The notes under the pieces: generated by a model | The model's input: only the letters and a program-made list of their open reading frames with translations | The model's database searches: none | What the model was told of the DNA's origin: nothing | Shown: piece by piece, positions 48,055 to 57,662 of the stretch | How positions within the stretch are numbered: the stretch's first letter is position 1 | Layout of the letters: every line of letters begins with the position of its first letter | Translations under genes and position numbers: made by a program | DNA from: Cohnella sp. SGD-V74 | Lineage (GTDB): Bacteria; Bacillota; Bacilli; Paenibacillales; Paenibacillaceae | Assembly: GCF_003001675.1 (NCBI RefSeq) | Contig: NZ_PVYW01000005.1 | Span: 1 to 64,000, forward strand | Length of the DNA stretch: 64,000 nucleotides | Direction: 5' to 3'

Positions 48055-48846
48055 ATGGGTCAGCGGATCGTTACCGGCGTCGTCGCCGGAGCGATATTCA
48101 TCGGTTTACTGGTCGCGGGAGGTTGGTATTACACCGGTCTCCTGCTGGCCATGGCGCTTATCGGATATTGGGAGTTCGCGAGGCTGAACGGACAAGCCTG
48201 GACGCGTCCCGACGTGCTGCTCGGCTTCGTCGCGGTGCTGCTGATCGCCCTGCCGGAGCTTCCGTTCGAAGGAACGCTTCCGTCGATGGAGACGGTCGCT
48301 TGGCTGCTCATGTTCGCGCTGCTGGCCGCGACGGTGTTCAGCAAAAACCGCATTCAATTGGAAAACGCGAGCGTGCTGTTCCTCGGCGCGGTGTACGTGG
48401 GAATGGGTTTTCACTACATGGCGGTCACGAGGGATCTCGAGCACGGCATCTTCTGGTCGGCGCTGACGTTCGCCTGCATCTGGGCGTCAGACGCCGGCGC
48501 TTATTTCGTCGGCAAGGCGATCGGACGGACGAAGCTGTGGCCGTCGATCAGCCCGAACAAGACGATCGAAGGGGCGCTCGGCGGCCTGGCGATCGCGGTG
48601 TTGGCCGGCTTGATCTTCGCTTACGCGCAGCCGGAATGGCTCGGATACGGCCGGGCGGCGCTGATCGGATTGACGGCGGCGGTCGCCGGACAGTTGGGCG
48701 ATCTCGTGCAGTCCGCGTACAAGCGGTTCCGCGGCGTGAAGGATTCCGGGCAACTGCTGCCGGGACACGGAGGCGTGCTGGACAGAACGGACAGCTGGCT
48801 GATCGTGTTTCCGCTCGTCCATTTGATTGGGCTGCTGGCAGGATAA
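48055..48846 (+). CDS. cdsA: Phosphatidate cytidylyltransferase
   Basis: CdsA makes CDP-diacylglycerol for phospholipid synthesis. It has 263 residues and about eight membrane helices. The signature runs SDAGAYFVGKAIGRTKLWPS and then SPNKTIEGALGG. Start ATG 48055 gives the hydrophobic N-terminus; GGAGGG is about 10 nt upstream. Confidence 0.95.
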   Translation: MGQRIVTGVVAGAIFIGLLVAGGWYYTGLLLAMALIGYWEFARLNGQAWTRPDVLLGFVAVLLIALPELPFEGTLPSMETVAWLLMFALLAATVFSKNRIQLENASVLFLGAVYVGMGFHYMAVTRDLEHGIFWSALTFACIWASDAGAYFVGKAIGRTKLWPSISPNKTIEGALGGLAIAVLAGLIFAYAQPEWLGYGRAALIGLTAAVAGQLGDLVQSAYKRFRGVKDSGQLLPGHGGVLDRTDSWLIVFPLVHLIGLLAG

Positions 48847-48893
48847 TCCGGCGATTGGTTACATAAACATAGAGTGGACAGCGGAGGTTGACT

Positions 48894-50036
48894 ATGAAAA
48901 AAATAGCCGTTCTCGGCAGCACGGGATCGATCGGCACCCAGACGCTCGACGTGATCTCGCGGCGTCCGGAAGACTACGAGGTCGTAGGTCTCGCTGCTGG
49001 AGCCAACATCGGCTTGCTGCTCGAGCAAGTGCGGCGCTTCAAGCCGAAATGGGTGTCGGCCGGCACTGAGGAGCTGGCCGCGCGGGTAAGAGCGGAAGCG
49101 CCTTCCGACGTTAAGGTCGTGCACGGGGAACAGGGCTTGCGGCAGATCGCCGGCGAATCGGGAGCGAATTACGTCGTCTGCGCGCTCGTCGGCAGCCTGG
49201 GCCTCACTTCGACGCTGGCGGCGATCGAGGCGGGAGCCGACATCGGCCTCGCGAACAAGGAGTCGCTCGTGACGGCCGGGCATCTCGTCATGAGCCGCGC
49301 CAAGGAGAAGGGCGTCTCCATCCTGCCTGTGGACAGCGAGCATTCGGCGATCTTCCAATGCTTAAACGGAGAGCCTGCGAAGGCGATCAAGCGGCTGATG
49401 CTGACCGCTTCCGGGGGAAGCTTCCGGGATCTCGGGAGAGAGCAGCTCAAACACGTGACGGTGGAAGACGCCCTGAAGCATCCGAACTGGAGCATGGGCG
49501 CCAAGGTGACGATCGATTCGGCGACGATGGCGAACAAAGGGTTGGAAGTGATCGAAGCGCACTGGCTGTTCGGCTTGCCGTACGATCAGATCGACGTCGT
49601 GCTGCATCCGGAGAGCATCGTTCATTCGATGGTCGAGTTCGTCGATACGAGCGTGATGGCGCAGCTCGGCAATCCCGACATGCGCGTGCCGATTCAATAC
49701 GCGCTTACGTATCCCGATCGCGTCGTCTCACCGGCTTCCCCGCTCGATCTGCTGAAGCAGGGAACGCTGCACTTCAGGCCGATGAGCTTCGAGCGGTACC
49801 CTTGCTTGCGCCTCGCTTACGAGGCGGGGCGAGCCGGAGGCACGGCCACGACCGTGTTCAACGCGGCGAACGAGGTGGCCGTCGCGCGGTTCCTGAAGGG
49901 CGAAATCCCTTTCCTCGCGATCGAGGATACGATCGAGCGCGCGCTCGCCAAGCACGAGGCGGTCCCGTCTCCGAGCCTGGAGGCGATTCTCGAGGCGGAC
50001 GCGTGGGCGCGCCGCGAGGCGGAATCGGCCGGTTAA
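48894..50036 (+). CDS. dxr: 1-deoxy-D-xylulose 5-phosphate reductoisomerase
   Basis: Dxr is the committed step of the MEP isoprenoid pathway, supplying precursors to UppS encoded upstream. It has 380 residues with NADPH-binding [23 protein letters not shown] sequence ([13 protein letters not shown]) and [17 protein letters not shown] 48894 follows GGAGG by six bases; TTG 48888 is inside that site. Confidence 0.96.
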   Translation: MKKIAVLGSTGSIGTQTLDVISRRPEDYEVVGLAAGANIGLLLEQVRRFKPKWVSAGTEELAARVRAEAPSDVKVVHGEQGLRQIAGESGANYVVCALVGSLGLTSTLAAIEAGADIGLANKESLVTAGHLVMSRAKEKGVSILPVDSEHSAIFQCLNGEPAKAIKRLMLTASGGSFRDLGREQLKHVTVEDALKHPNWSMGAKVTIDSATMANKGLEVIEAHWLFGLPYDQIDVVLHPESIVHSMVEFVDTSVMAQLGNPDMRVPIQYALTYPDRVVSPASPLDLLKQGTLHFRPMSFERYPCLRLAYEAGRAGGTATTVFNAANEVAVARFLKGEIPFLAIEDTIERALAKHEAVPSPSLEAILEADAWARREAESAG

Positions 50037-50057
50037 CCCCTGCGGGCTCGCTTGTAA

Positions 50058-50097
50058 CGGCTCGGGCAATAATGTTAATCTAAGATCAGCCGAGCCG
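50058..50097 (+). promoter_or_regulatory. Inverted repeat upstream of rseP
   Basis: CGGCTCGG and CCGAGCCG are perfect 8-bp arms 24 nt apart, flanked by further partial pairing (GGGCTCGCTTG with CAAGCCC). The AT-rich loop contains a weak promoter-like TTAATCT. No T-run follows. Confidence 0.35.
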
Positions 50098-50146
50098 GGG
50101 CGGCAAGCCCGGACGGTTGCTTTCGAATCGCAAAGGGGTTGGACAG

Positions 50147-51406
50147 ATGGGAAATTTACAGGTTGCGCTGCTGACGATATTGATGTTTTTCTTGCTCGTT
50201 TCCTTGCATGAATGGGGTCACTACTATTTTGCCCGCAGGGCGGGCATTCTCGTGCGCGAGTTCGCGATCGGCTTCGGACCGAAGCTGTTCTCGGTCAAGA
50301 AGGGCGAGACGCGCTATACGCTGAGGCTGCTGCCGATCGGCGGCTTCGTCCGGATGGCCGGAGAGGACCCGGAGATCGTCGAGGTGCAGCCGGGACAGAC
50401 GGTGGCGCTCCGCGTGAAGGACGACAAAGTCACGCGCATCTACTTGGACCGTCTGGACGAACGGTCGGACGTCATGCGCGGGGAAGTGAAGTCGCTCGAC
50501 CTGGAGAAGGGCCTGTTCGTCACGCTCGATATCGACGGCGACATCGAACGGTATTCCGTGCATCCCCAGGCGCAGATTATCGCCAAAGGCCGGGAGACGC
50601 AAATCGCGCCGATCGACCGCCAATTCGGGCATAAGACGGTCGGGCAGCGGGCGCTTTCGATTTTCGCCGGTCCGGTCATGAACTTCGTGCTGGCATTCGT
50701 GCTGTTCGCGCTGTATCTGGTGATGCAGGGGGTTCCGCTCGAGAACTCTTCGAAAGTGTTCATCTCGAGAGTCGTGGAGGACGCTCCGGCCGAACAGTCG
50801 GGCATCGAGAAGGGCGACTGGGTCAAGTCGATCAACGGGGAGCCGATCGGAGGCGACCTGAACGCGATGGTGGAGAAGATCAGCGCCTCGGCGGGCAAAC
50901 CGCTGCAGATCGTCGTCGACCGGGACGGCGTGGAGCTGCCGATCAAGGTGACTCCCGACTCGGAGACGGGCAAGATCGGCATCTATCCGATCGGAGAGAT
51001 GCGCGCGCCGGGCGCGCTGGAGACGATCCGTTTCTCCGGAGAGACGATGGTCGAGATGACGAAGCGGATCTTCGAGGGCTTCCAGAAGCTCATTCGGGAC
51101 TTCAACTTGGACGACGTCGGAGGTCCGGTCAAGACGACGCAGGTGACGGTGGAGATCGCGCAGCAGGGCGTGGCGCAATTGACGCTGTGGGCGGGCATTC
51201 TCAGCCTGTACTTGGGCATCTTCAATCTGCTGCCGATTCCGGCGCTGGACGGAAGCCGTCTGCTGTTCCTCGGGCTGGAGGCGGTCCGCGGCAAGCCGGT
51301 CGATCCGAACCGGGAGAGCATGGTGCATCTCGTCGGGTTCGCCATGCTGATGCTGCTGATGATCGTAGTGACGTATAACGATATTGTAGGTTTGGTCAGA
51401 AATTAA
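50147..51406 (+). CDS. rseP: Intramembrane site-2 metalloprotease RseP/RasP
   Basis: RseP cuts membrane proteins within the bilayer, such as anti-sigma factors and signal-peptide remnants. It has 419 residues with zinc motif HEWGH at 21-25, a PDZ domain at about 195-280, and the second zinc site NLLPIPALDGSRL near 362-374. ATG 50147 follows AAAGGGG; an upstream in-frame extension is not supported. Confidence 0.95.
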   Translation: MGNLQVALLTILMFFLLVSLHEWGHYYFARRAGILVREFAIGFGPKLFSVKKGETRYTLRLLPIGGFVRMAGEDPEIVEVQPGQTVALRVKDDKVTRIYLDRLDERSDVMRGEVKSLDLEKGLFVTLDIDGDIERYSVHPQAQIIAKGRETQIAPIDRQFGHKTVGQRALSIFAGPVMNFVLAFVLFALYLVMQGVPLENSSKVFISRVVEDAPAEQSGIEKGDWVKSINGEPIGGDLNAMVEKISASAGKPLQIVVDRDGVELPIKVTPDSETGKIGIYPIGEMRAPGALETIRFSGETMVEMTKRIFEGFQKLIRDFNLDDVGGPVKTTQVTVEIAQQGVAQLTLWAGILSLYLGIFNLLPIPALDGSRLLFLGLEAVRGKPVDPNRESMVHLVGFAMLMLLMIVVTYNDIVGLVRN

Positions 51407-51433
51407 GCCGTATGCTGGAGTTGGAGGAGCGTC

Positions 51434-52882
51434 ATGTCGAAGGATAAAGGATTCGTAACGGAGATTACGCCGCAGGGCGAGGATTTCTCCCGCTGGTACA
51501 TCGATGTCATTAAAAAAGCGGAGCTGATGGACTATTCGCCGGTGCGCGGCTGCATCGTGTTCCGCCCGGATGGCTACGAGCTGTGGGAGAACATGCAGCG
51601 GGAGCTGGATAGACGGTTCAAGGAGACGGGCCACCGCAACGCCTACTTCCCGCTGTTCATCCCGGAAAGCTTCTTCACCAAGGAGAAGGAGCACGTCGAA
51701 GGGTTTAACCCCGAGCTGCCCTTCGTGACCGAAGCCGGCGGCGAGCAGCTTGAAGAGAAGCTGGCGATCCGTCCGACGTCGGAGACGATGTTCGGCCATA
51801 TGTACGCGAAGTGGATCAATTCGTACCGCGATCTGCCGCTGCTGATCAACCAGTGGGCGAACGTCGTGCGCTGGGAGAAAAGAACGCTGCCGTTCTTGCG
51901 GACGAGCGAGTTTCTGTGGCAGGAAGGCCATACGGCGCACGAGGACGAAGCGGACGCGCGCAGAGAGACGATGCAGATGCTCGACGTGTACACCGATTTC
52001 GTGGAGAACGTACTGGCGATTCCGGTCATTAAAGGCGAGAAGACGCCGTCGGAGCGGTTCGCCGGAGCGGTCGACACGTATTCGATCGAAGCGATGATGA
52101 AGGACGGACGAGCCGTACAAGCTGGAACGTCGCATTACCTCGGCACGAAGTTCGCCGTCGCTTTCGACATCAAGTATTTGGACCGCGAGAATACGCAGCA
52201 ATATTGCCATACGACCTCTTGGGGAGTCAGCACGCGTCTGATCGGCGCGCTGATCATGGTGCACGGCGACGATCGCGGACTCGTGCTGCCGCCGAAGGTG
52301 GCGTCGACGCAGGTCGTGATGATTCCGATCGGCCCGCCGAAGACGCGCGAAGTCGTCATCGGCAAGACGGACGAGCTGTACGCCCAGCTGAAAGCCGCGG
52401 GCATTCGCGTGCGCGTGGACGATCGCGCCGACGTCTCGCCGGGCTGGAAGTTCAACGAATACGAGATGCGCGGCATTCCGATCCGTCTGGAGCTCGGACC
52501 CCGCGATCTGGAGAACGGCCAGTGCGTGCTCGTCTCCCGCGTCACGGGGGAGAAGAAGTCCGTTCCGCTGGACAACCTGGTCGCCGAAGTTCAGGCGCTG
52601 CTGGAGCAGATCCACGCCGACATGTACGAGCGCGCCCGCGCTTTCCGCGAGGAGAACTTCTTCTCCGTGGATACGCTCGACGAGTACAAGGCGGCGATGG
52701 AAGAGAAGCGCGGCTTCGCCTTGGCCGGCTGGTGCGGTTCCGAAGCTTGCGAGAAGCAGGTGAAGGAAGAGACCGGCGCCACGAGCCGGAACATTCCGTT
52801 CGAGCCTGCCGAGAAGAAGAGCAAGTGTCTCGTGTGCGGCGACGCTGCCGCGCATACCGTCGTGTTCGCCCGGGCGTACTGA
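51434..52882 (+). CDS. proS: Prolyl-tRNA synthetase, archaeal/eukaryal (type 3) form
   Basis: ProRS charges tRNA-Pro. This 482-residue form belongs to the archaeal/eukaryal-like group: it begins KGFVTEITPQGEDFSRWYID, has the class II core (RPTSETMFGHMYAKWINSYR, FLRTSEFLWQEGHTAH) and the C-terminal extension with zinc ligands (WCGSEACEKQ, CLVCGD) ending in tyrosine. The large editing insertion of the usual bacterial ProRS (about 565 residues) is absent. It sits exactly where B. subtilis has its bacterial-type proS, between rseP and polC. Confidence 0.95.
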   Translation: MSKDKGFVTEITPQGEDFSRWYIDVIKKAELMDYSPVRGCIVFRPDGYELWENMQRELDRRFKETGHRNAYFPLFIPESFFTKEKEHVEGFNPELPFVTEAGGEQLEEKLAIRPTSETMFGHMYAKWINSYRDLPLLINQWANVVRWEKRTLPFLRTSEFLWQEGHTAHEDEADARRETMQMLDVYTDFVENVLAIPVIKGEKTPSERFAGAVDTYSIEAMMKDGRAVQAGTSHYLGTKFAVAFDIKYLDRENTQQYCHTTSWGVSTRLIGALIMVHGDDRGLVLPPKVASTQVVMIPIGPPKTREVVIGKTDELYAQLKAAGIRVRVDDRADVSPGWKFNEYEMRGIPIRLELGPRDLENGQCVLVSRVTGEKKSVPLDNLVAEVQALLEQIHADMYERARAFREENFFSVDTLDEYKAAMEEKRGFALAGWCGSEACEKQVKEETGATSRNIPFEPAEKKSKCLVCGDAAAHTVVFARAY

Positions 52883-52916
52883 TCGGAAGTACTATAGCAC
52901 TCGATAGAAATTTTCC

Positions 52917-53057
52917 GGGACATCTATCTCCTTCCGCAGCTGTTGCGGTCATGAAATCCGAATTGTCAAACCCGTGGAGGGGTGATTTCATGACTGCAAG
53001 AGGCTGGCGCTTCGCTCTCCAGGAGATAGACTCCAGGAGATAGATGTCCCTCTTTTT
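52917..53057 (+). repeat. Long imperfect inverted repeat between proS and polC
   Basis: The outer arms GGGACATCTATCTCCT (52917-52932) and AGGAGATAGATGTCCC (53035-53050) are perfect 16-bp complements. Inner arms GTCATGAAATC (52948-52958) and GATTTCATGAC (52984-52994) pair over 11 bp. The right side has a 13-bp direct repeat (TCCAGGAGATAGA at 53018 and 53032). TCTTTTT follows, so the structure may end the proS transcript. Confidence 0.7.
52990..53043 (+). CDS. Candidate 17-residue small ORF inside the inverted repeat
   Basis: ATG 52990 is preceded by GGAGGGGTGA four bases upstream, an excellent ribosome site. It reads MTARGWRFALQEIDSRR then stops. The peptide is encoded by the right half of the inverted repeat, so it could be a leader peptide or a chance ORF. 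No homolog recalled. Confidence 0.25.
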   Translation: MTARGWRFALQEIDSRR

Positions 53058-53103
53058 CCAATCGATTGCTCTTTACCTTCGGATAGTTTCGACAGGATGT
53101 GGG

Positions 53104-53132
53104 TTGCCCGTTCGGTAGCCTTCTAGTAAAAT
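53104..53132 (+). promoter_or_regulatory. Sigma-A promoter for polC
   Basis: TTGCCC at 53104 and TAAAAT at 53127 are spaced by 17 bp, and AT-rich sequence follows. It would start RNA about 115 nt before polC. Confidence 0.6.
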
Positions 53133-53172
53133 AAATAGAAAGCGCAACGTCAGCTTCTGATGGAAGACGGTG

Positions 53173-53204
53173 TCCGGGCGCGGGTTTCCCGCGTCGGCCT
53201 TTTT
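53173..53204 (+). terminator. Terminator-like hairpin in the polC leader
   Basis: CGCGGG-TTT-CCCGCG extends outward through about three or four more pairs (one bulge), then CC and five T. It lies after the polC promoter and before its start, so it could act as an attenuator. Confidence 0.5.
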
Positions 53205-53252
53205 CACGGAAGCTTTTATATTTCAGGCGATAGGCAAGGAGAGGAACGTAGG

Positions 53253-56200
53253 ATGCAGCCGACGGATGATAGGCGCAAGCGATTCGAAGTGCTGCTGCAG
53301 CAGGCGGAGCTCCCGACCGAGTGGCTGGGGCAGCATTTTCGGGACGGGTATATCGAGAAGGTGGAAATCAGCCGGTCCCGCAAACGATGGACGATTACGA
53401 TCGGCAAGGACGCATTGCTTCCGAGAAACATTTACATAGGTTTGTTGGAGCGGGTCAAGGCGAAGCTCGGACATATCGCGGACGTCGACATCGTTCTGAA
53501 TTACCGGCCGGAAGTCGCCACGGACAGCATCGTCAAGGAATATTGGCAGGCTTTCGTGGAACGGATGCAGAGGGAGGTCGCGTCCGTCAACGGATGGCTC
53601 GCGAAGGCGAACGTGGGGGTGGACGGAGACGTCCTGACGATCGAGCTGATGAACGAGACGAATCTCGGGCTGGCTCGGAAGAAGGAGATCGACGTTTACA
53701 CGGTCAAGTTTTTCGAGCGGCGGTTTCTTCGGACGTTTCGCGTGAAAATGACGGTCGGGGAGCCGAGTCCCGATACGTATACGGAATTTACGCAGAAGAT
53801 CGAGGAGGAGAACCGCGCCGCGATCGAACAGCTTATGGCGAGCGCCCGGGAAGAAGCGCCGGCGGTCGAGGAAGGCGAAGCGCCGCAAGTGCTCCAGCAC
53901 GGCTACGAGATCAAGGAGCCTCCGGTTCCGATCCAGGAAATTCGCGAGGAAGAGAAGAAGGTGACCGTGCAAGGCGTCATCTTCGGCCTCGAGACGAAGG
54001 AGCTGCGGACGGGCAGCACGCTGTTCACGTGTTCGATTACCGATTTTACGGACTCGCTGTCGATCAAGATTTTCGGCAAAAATAAAGAGGACATCAAGAT
54101 GCTTGGCTTGCTGGCCAACGGCAAATGGGTGAAGATGAGGGGGAAAGTCGAATACGACCGCTTCCTTAATCCCCCCGAGCTCGTGATGTTCCCGAACGAT
54201 ATTCGCGAAGTTCCCGCTCCGCCGGAGCCGAAGGATACGGCCGAGGAGAAGCGCGTCGAGTTCCATCTGCATACGACGATGAGCACGATGGACGCGGTGA
54301 CGCCCGTCGACGTCTATATCAAAACGGCGGCCAAGTGGGGGCATAAGGCGATTGCGGTAACCGATCACGGCAACGTGCAATGTTACCCCGACGCGGCGAA
54401 GGCCGGCAAGAAGCACGGCATTAAGGTGATGTACGGCGTGGAAGCGAACGTCGTCAACGACTCGGTCGGCATGGTCATCCAACCGCGGGAGCAGACGCTG
54501 GAAGACGCGGAGTACGTCGTATTCGACATCGAGACGACCGGTCTCTCGGTTACCGACAACAAGATTATCGAGCTTGCCGGCGTCAAGATGAAGAACGGCC
54601 AGGAGATCGGCCGGTTCGAGACGTTCATCAATCCGCACGAGCCGATTCCGTATAACATCCAGCAGCTGACGAACATTACGGACGACATGGTCCGGGACGC
54701 GCCGGAGCTGGAGCCGAAGCTGAAGGAATTCATTGCGTTCGTCGGGGATGCGGTGCTTGTCGCGCACAATGCACGCTTCGATATGGGCTTCATCCAGCAT
54801 TCGTGCAAGCAATTCGGCTTGCCGACGCTGCCCAATCCGGCGCTGGACACGCTCGAGGTCGCCCGATACCTTCACCCGACGATGAAAAATCACCGGCTCA
54901 ACACGCTCGCTTCGCTCTACAAGGTGTCGCTTGAAAACCACCACCGCGCGATTGACGATACGGTTGCGCTGGGCGGCATTCTGAACGGCTTGCTGAAGGA
55001 TTTGCTGACCCGCGGAGTGAACGAGCTGCACCGGCTCAACGACCTTAACGAGAACGGCTGGAAGACGACCCGTCCGTTCCATTGCGGCATTTACGCGCTG
55101 AACGCGGTCGGCAAGAAGAACTTATACAAGCTCATTTCCATGTCTCATACCGAGTATTTTCACCGCGTGGCCTGTATTCCGAAGAGCAAGCTGATCGAGT
55201 ATCGCGAAGGGCTGCTCGTCATCTCGGGATGCGAGAAGGGCGAACTGTTCGAGACGGTGCTGAACAAATCGATCGAGGAGGCGGAGGAAGTCGCGGCGTT
55301 CTACGACGTGCTGGAAATCCAGCCGATCGACTTCTATATGCATCTGCTCGAGAAAGGGCTCGTCTCCAGCAGAGCTTCTCTGGAAGAGGCGCTGCGCCGC
55401 ATCGTCCGACTCGGGGAGAAGCTGACGAAGCCGGTCATCGCGACGGGCAACGTCCACTACTTGCAGCCGCGGGACAAAATTTTCCGGGACATCACAATCC
55501 ACGGGATAACCGGGTTCAGCCCGCTTAAGGACCAGCGCAAGCCGGACGCGCACTTCCGCACGACGACGGAGATGCTGGAGGCGTTCAAGTTTCTCGGGGA
55601 ACAGAAGGCTTACGAAGTCGTCGTCACCAACACGTCCGAGCTGGCCGACCGGTTCGAGGAGATCAAGCTGTTTCCGGACGAGCTGTTCACGCCGATTATC
55701 GAGGGCGCGGACGACGAAATTCGCAATACGTGCTACGCGACGGCGCGCACGATGTACGGGGACGAGCTGCCCGAAGTGGTGACGGCCCGGTTGGAGAAAG
55801 AGCTCGTGCCGATTATCAAGTACGGCTTCTCGGCCAACTACCTGATTTCGGCGCGGCTCGTCAAAAAGTCGAACGAGGACGGCTATCTCGTCGGCTCGCG
55901 GGGATCCGTCGGATCGTCGATCGTCGCTACGTTCCTCGGCATATCCGAGGTTAACCCGCTTCCGGCGCACTATCTGTGCAGCAATCCGGAGTGCAAGCAC
56001 AGCGAATGGTTTCTCGACGGCAGCGTGCCGAGCGGCTTCGACTTGCCGGACAAGACGTGTCCGAATTGCGGCACGATGATGCGCGGGGAAGGGCAGGACA
56101 TTCCGTTCGAGACGTTCCTTGGATTCAAAGGGGACAAAGTTCCCGATATCGATTTGAACTTCTCGGGCGAATACCAGCCTAACGCGCACAATTACACGAA

Positions 56201-57566
56201 GGTCATGTTCGGCGAGAAAAGCGTTTTTCGCGCCGGAACGATCGGCACGGTTGCCGAGAAAACCGCGTACGGGTTCACGAAGAAATACGAGGAAGAGCAC
56301 GGCAAGTCGTGGCGGGGCGCGGAAGTGGGACGTCTGGCCGCCGGCTGTACGGGCGTCAAGCGAAGCACCGGGCAGCACCCGGGCGGCATCGTCGTCGTAC
56401 CGGACTATATGGAAGTGGAAGACATTACGCCGGTCCAGTATCCGGCCGACGATACGAGCGCGGAGTGGAAAACGACGCACTTCGATTACCACGCCTTCGA
56501 CGCGAACTTGCTCAAGCTCGATATTCTGGGACACGATGATCCGACGATGATGCGGATGCTGCAGGATTTGACCGGCGTCGATCCGACGACGATTCCGATG
56601 AACGATCCGAAGGTCATGAGCCTGTTCAACTCCGTCGAAGCGCTCGGCGTCACGCCGCAGCAGATTCGTTCTCCGGTGGCGACGTTCGGGGTGCCGGAGA
56701 TGGGGACGCGGTTCGTGCGCCAGATGCTTGAGGAGACGAGACCGTCTTCGTTCGCCGATCTGCTGCAGATTTCGGGATTGTCCCACGGAACCGGCGTATG
56801 GCTGGGCAACGCCCAGGAGCTGATCAAGAACAACACGTGTACGATCAAGACGGTTATCGGTTGTCGGGACGACATTATGCTTTTCTTGATTTACAAGGCG
56901 GGCATGGACGCGTCGCTCGCGTTCAAGATCACGGAGAGCGTGCGTAAGGGCAAGGGGCTCACTCCGGAGTGGATCGAGGAGATGAAGCGCTGCAAAGTGC
57001 CGCAATGGTACATCGATTCCTGCCTGCGCATCGAGTACATGTTCCCGAAAGCGCACGCCGCCGCGTACGTCATTTCCGCGGTAAGAACGGCCTATTTCAA
57101 ATTGTATTATCCGATCCAATATTATGCGACTTACTTCTCGGTGCGCGCCGGAGACTTCGACGTCGAGCTGTTCTGCCAAGGGTACGACGCGATCTTGAAG
57201 ATGCTGCTCGAGATCGAGGAGAAAGGCTTCCAGGCGACGACGAAGGAGAAGAACATGATCTCCATTCTCGAGATGGGACTGGAAATGACGGCGCGGGGCT
57301 TCAAGTTCAAAACCGTCGATCTGTACCGCTCGGAAGCGACCCGCTTCATCGTCGACGGGGACAGCCTGATTCCGCCGTTCGGCGCCATCCCCGGCGTCGG
57401 GGAGAACGCGGCGCGCAACATCGCCGCTTCGCGCGAAGACGGGGACTTCCTGTCGATCGAGGACTTCCAGCAGCGGTCGCGGGCAAGTAAAACGATCATC
57501 GAGCTGCTGTCCGGACTCGGCGCGTTCCGGGGGCTGCCGGAATCGAATCAGCTTAGTCTGTTCTAA
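53253..57566 (+). CDS. polC: DNA polymerase III alpha subunit, Gram-positive PolC
   Basis: PolC is the main replicative polymerase of low-GC-type Firmicutes. From ATG 53253 (AAGGAGAGG upstream) it has 1437 residues, as in B. subtilis. Order: N-terminal domain, OB fold (VTVQGVIFGLETKEL, about 235), PHP start (EFHLHTTMSTMDAV, about 335), inserted 3'-5' exonuclease (VVFDIETTGLSV, about 423; VAHNARFDMGF), PHP remainder, zinc-binding CSNPEC/CPNCG, and polymerase with catalytic DIDLNFSGE near 965. It ends with LPESNQLSLF, a beta-clamp-type motif. Confidence 0.97.
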   Translation: MQPTDDRRKRFEVLLQQAELPTEWLGQHFRDGYIEKVEISRSRKRWTITIGKDALLPRNIYIGLLERVKAKLGHIADVDIVLNYRPEVATDSIVKEYWQAFVERMQREVASVNGWLAKANVGVDGDVLTIELMNETNLGLARKKEIDVYTVKFFERRFLRTFRVKMTVGEPSPDTYTEFTQKIEEENRAAIEQLMASAREEAPAVEEGEAPQVLQHGYEIKEPPVPIQEIREEEKKVTVQGVIFGLETKELRTGSTLFTCSITDFTDSLSIKIFGKNKEDIKMLGLLANGKWVKMRGKVEYDRFLNPPELVMFPNDIREVPAPPEPKDTAEEKRVEFHLHTTMSTMDAVTPVDVYIKTAAKWGHKAIAVTDHGNVQCYPDAAKAGKKHGIKVMYGVEANVVNDSVGMVIQPREQTLEDAEYVVFDIETTGLSVTDNKIIELAGVKMKNGQEIGRFETFINPHEPIPYNIQQLTNITDDMVRDAPELEPKLKEFIAFVGDAVLVAHNARFDMGFIQHSCKQFGLPTLPNPALDTLEVARYLHPTMKNHRLNTLASLYKVSLENHHRAIDDTVALGGILNGLLKDLLTRGVNELHRLNDLNENGWKTTRPFHCGIYALNAVGKKNLYKLISMSHTEYFHRVACIPKSKLIEYREGLLVISGCEKGELFETVLNKSIEEAEEVAAFYDVLEIQPIDFYMHLLEKGLVSSRASLEEALRRIVRLGEKLTKPVIATGNVHYLQPRDKIFRDITIHGITGFSPLKDQRKPDAHFRTTTEMLEAFKFLGEQKAYEVVVTNTSELADRFEEIKLFPDELFTPIIEGADDEIRNTCYATARTMYGDELPEVVTARLEKELVPIIKYGFSANYLISARLVKKSNEDGYLVGSRGSVGSSIVATFLGISEVNPLPAHYLCSNPECKHSEWFLDGSVPSGFDLPDKTCPNCGTMMRGEGQDIPFETFLGFKGDKVPDIDLNFSGEYQPNAHNYTKVMFGEKSVFRAGTIGTVAEKTAYGFTKKYEEEHGKSWRGAEVGRLAAGCTGVKRSTGQHPGGIVVVPDYMEVEDITPVQYPADDTSAEWKTTHFDYHAFDANLLKLDILGHDDPTMMRMLQDLTGVDPTTIPMNDPKVMSLFNSVEALGVTPQQIRSPVATFGVPEMGTRFVRQMLEETRPSSFADLLQISGLSHGTGVWLGNAQELIKNNTCTIKTVIGCRDDIMLFLIYKAGMDASLAFKITESVRKGKGLTPEWIEEMKRCKVPQWYIDSCLRIEYMFPKAHAAAYVISAVRTAYFKLYYPIQYYATYFSVRAGDFDVELFCQGYDAILKMLLEIEEKGFQATTKEKNMISILEMGLEMTARGFKFKTVDLYRSEATRFIVDGDSLIPPFGAIPGVGENAARNIAASREDGDFLSIEDFQQRSRASKTIIELLSGLGAFRGLPESNQLSLF

Positions 57567-57597
57567 GGGCGGCGGCGGCAGGTCAGGAAAGTTGTGG

Positions 57598-57627
57598 TTG
57601 CCAGAGGCTGTAAGGTTATGTTATATT
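57598..57627 (+). promoter_or_regulatory. Sigma-A promoter for the rimP-nusA-infB operon
   Basis: TTGCCA at 57598 and TATATT at 57622 are separated by 18 bp, in an AT-rich patch of the 214-bp polC-rimP gap. Confidence 0.6.
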
Positions 57628-57662
57628 ATTTTTGGTAATCATGTGGATAACACTGTCTGCAG

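Noticed and set aside
50156..52855. 899-codon minus-strand ORF opposite rseP and proS
   Set aside because: It spans two well-supported opposite genes and their gap and is rich in Arg, His, Asp and Leu, typical of antisense shadow frames.
53160..53252. N-terminal extension of polC
   Set aside because: The extension covers the terminator-like hairpin and lacks a ribosome site; starting at 53253 gives the exact B. subtilis length.
55122..57179. 685-codon minus-strand ORF opposite polC
   Set aside because: Antisense shadow within the highly conserved polC gene.
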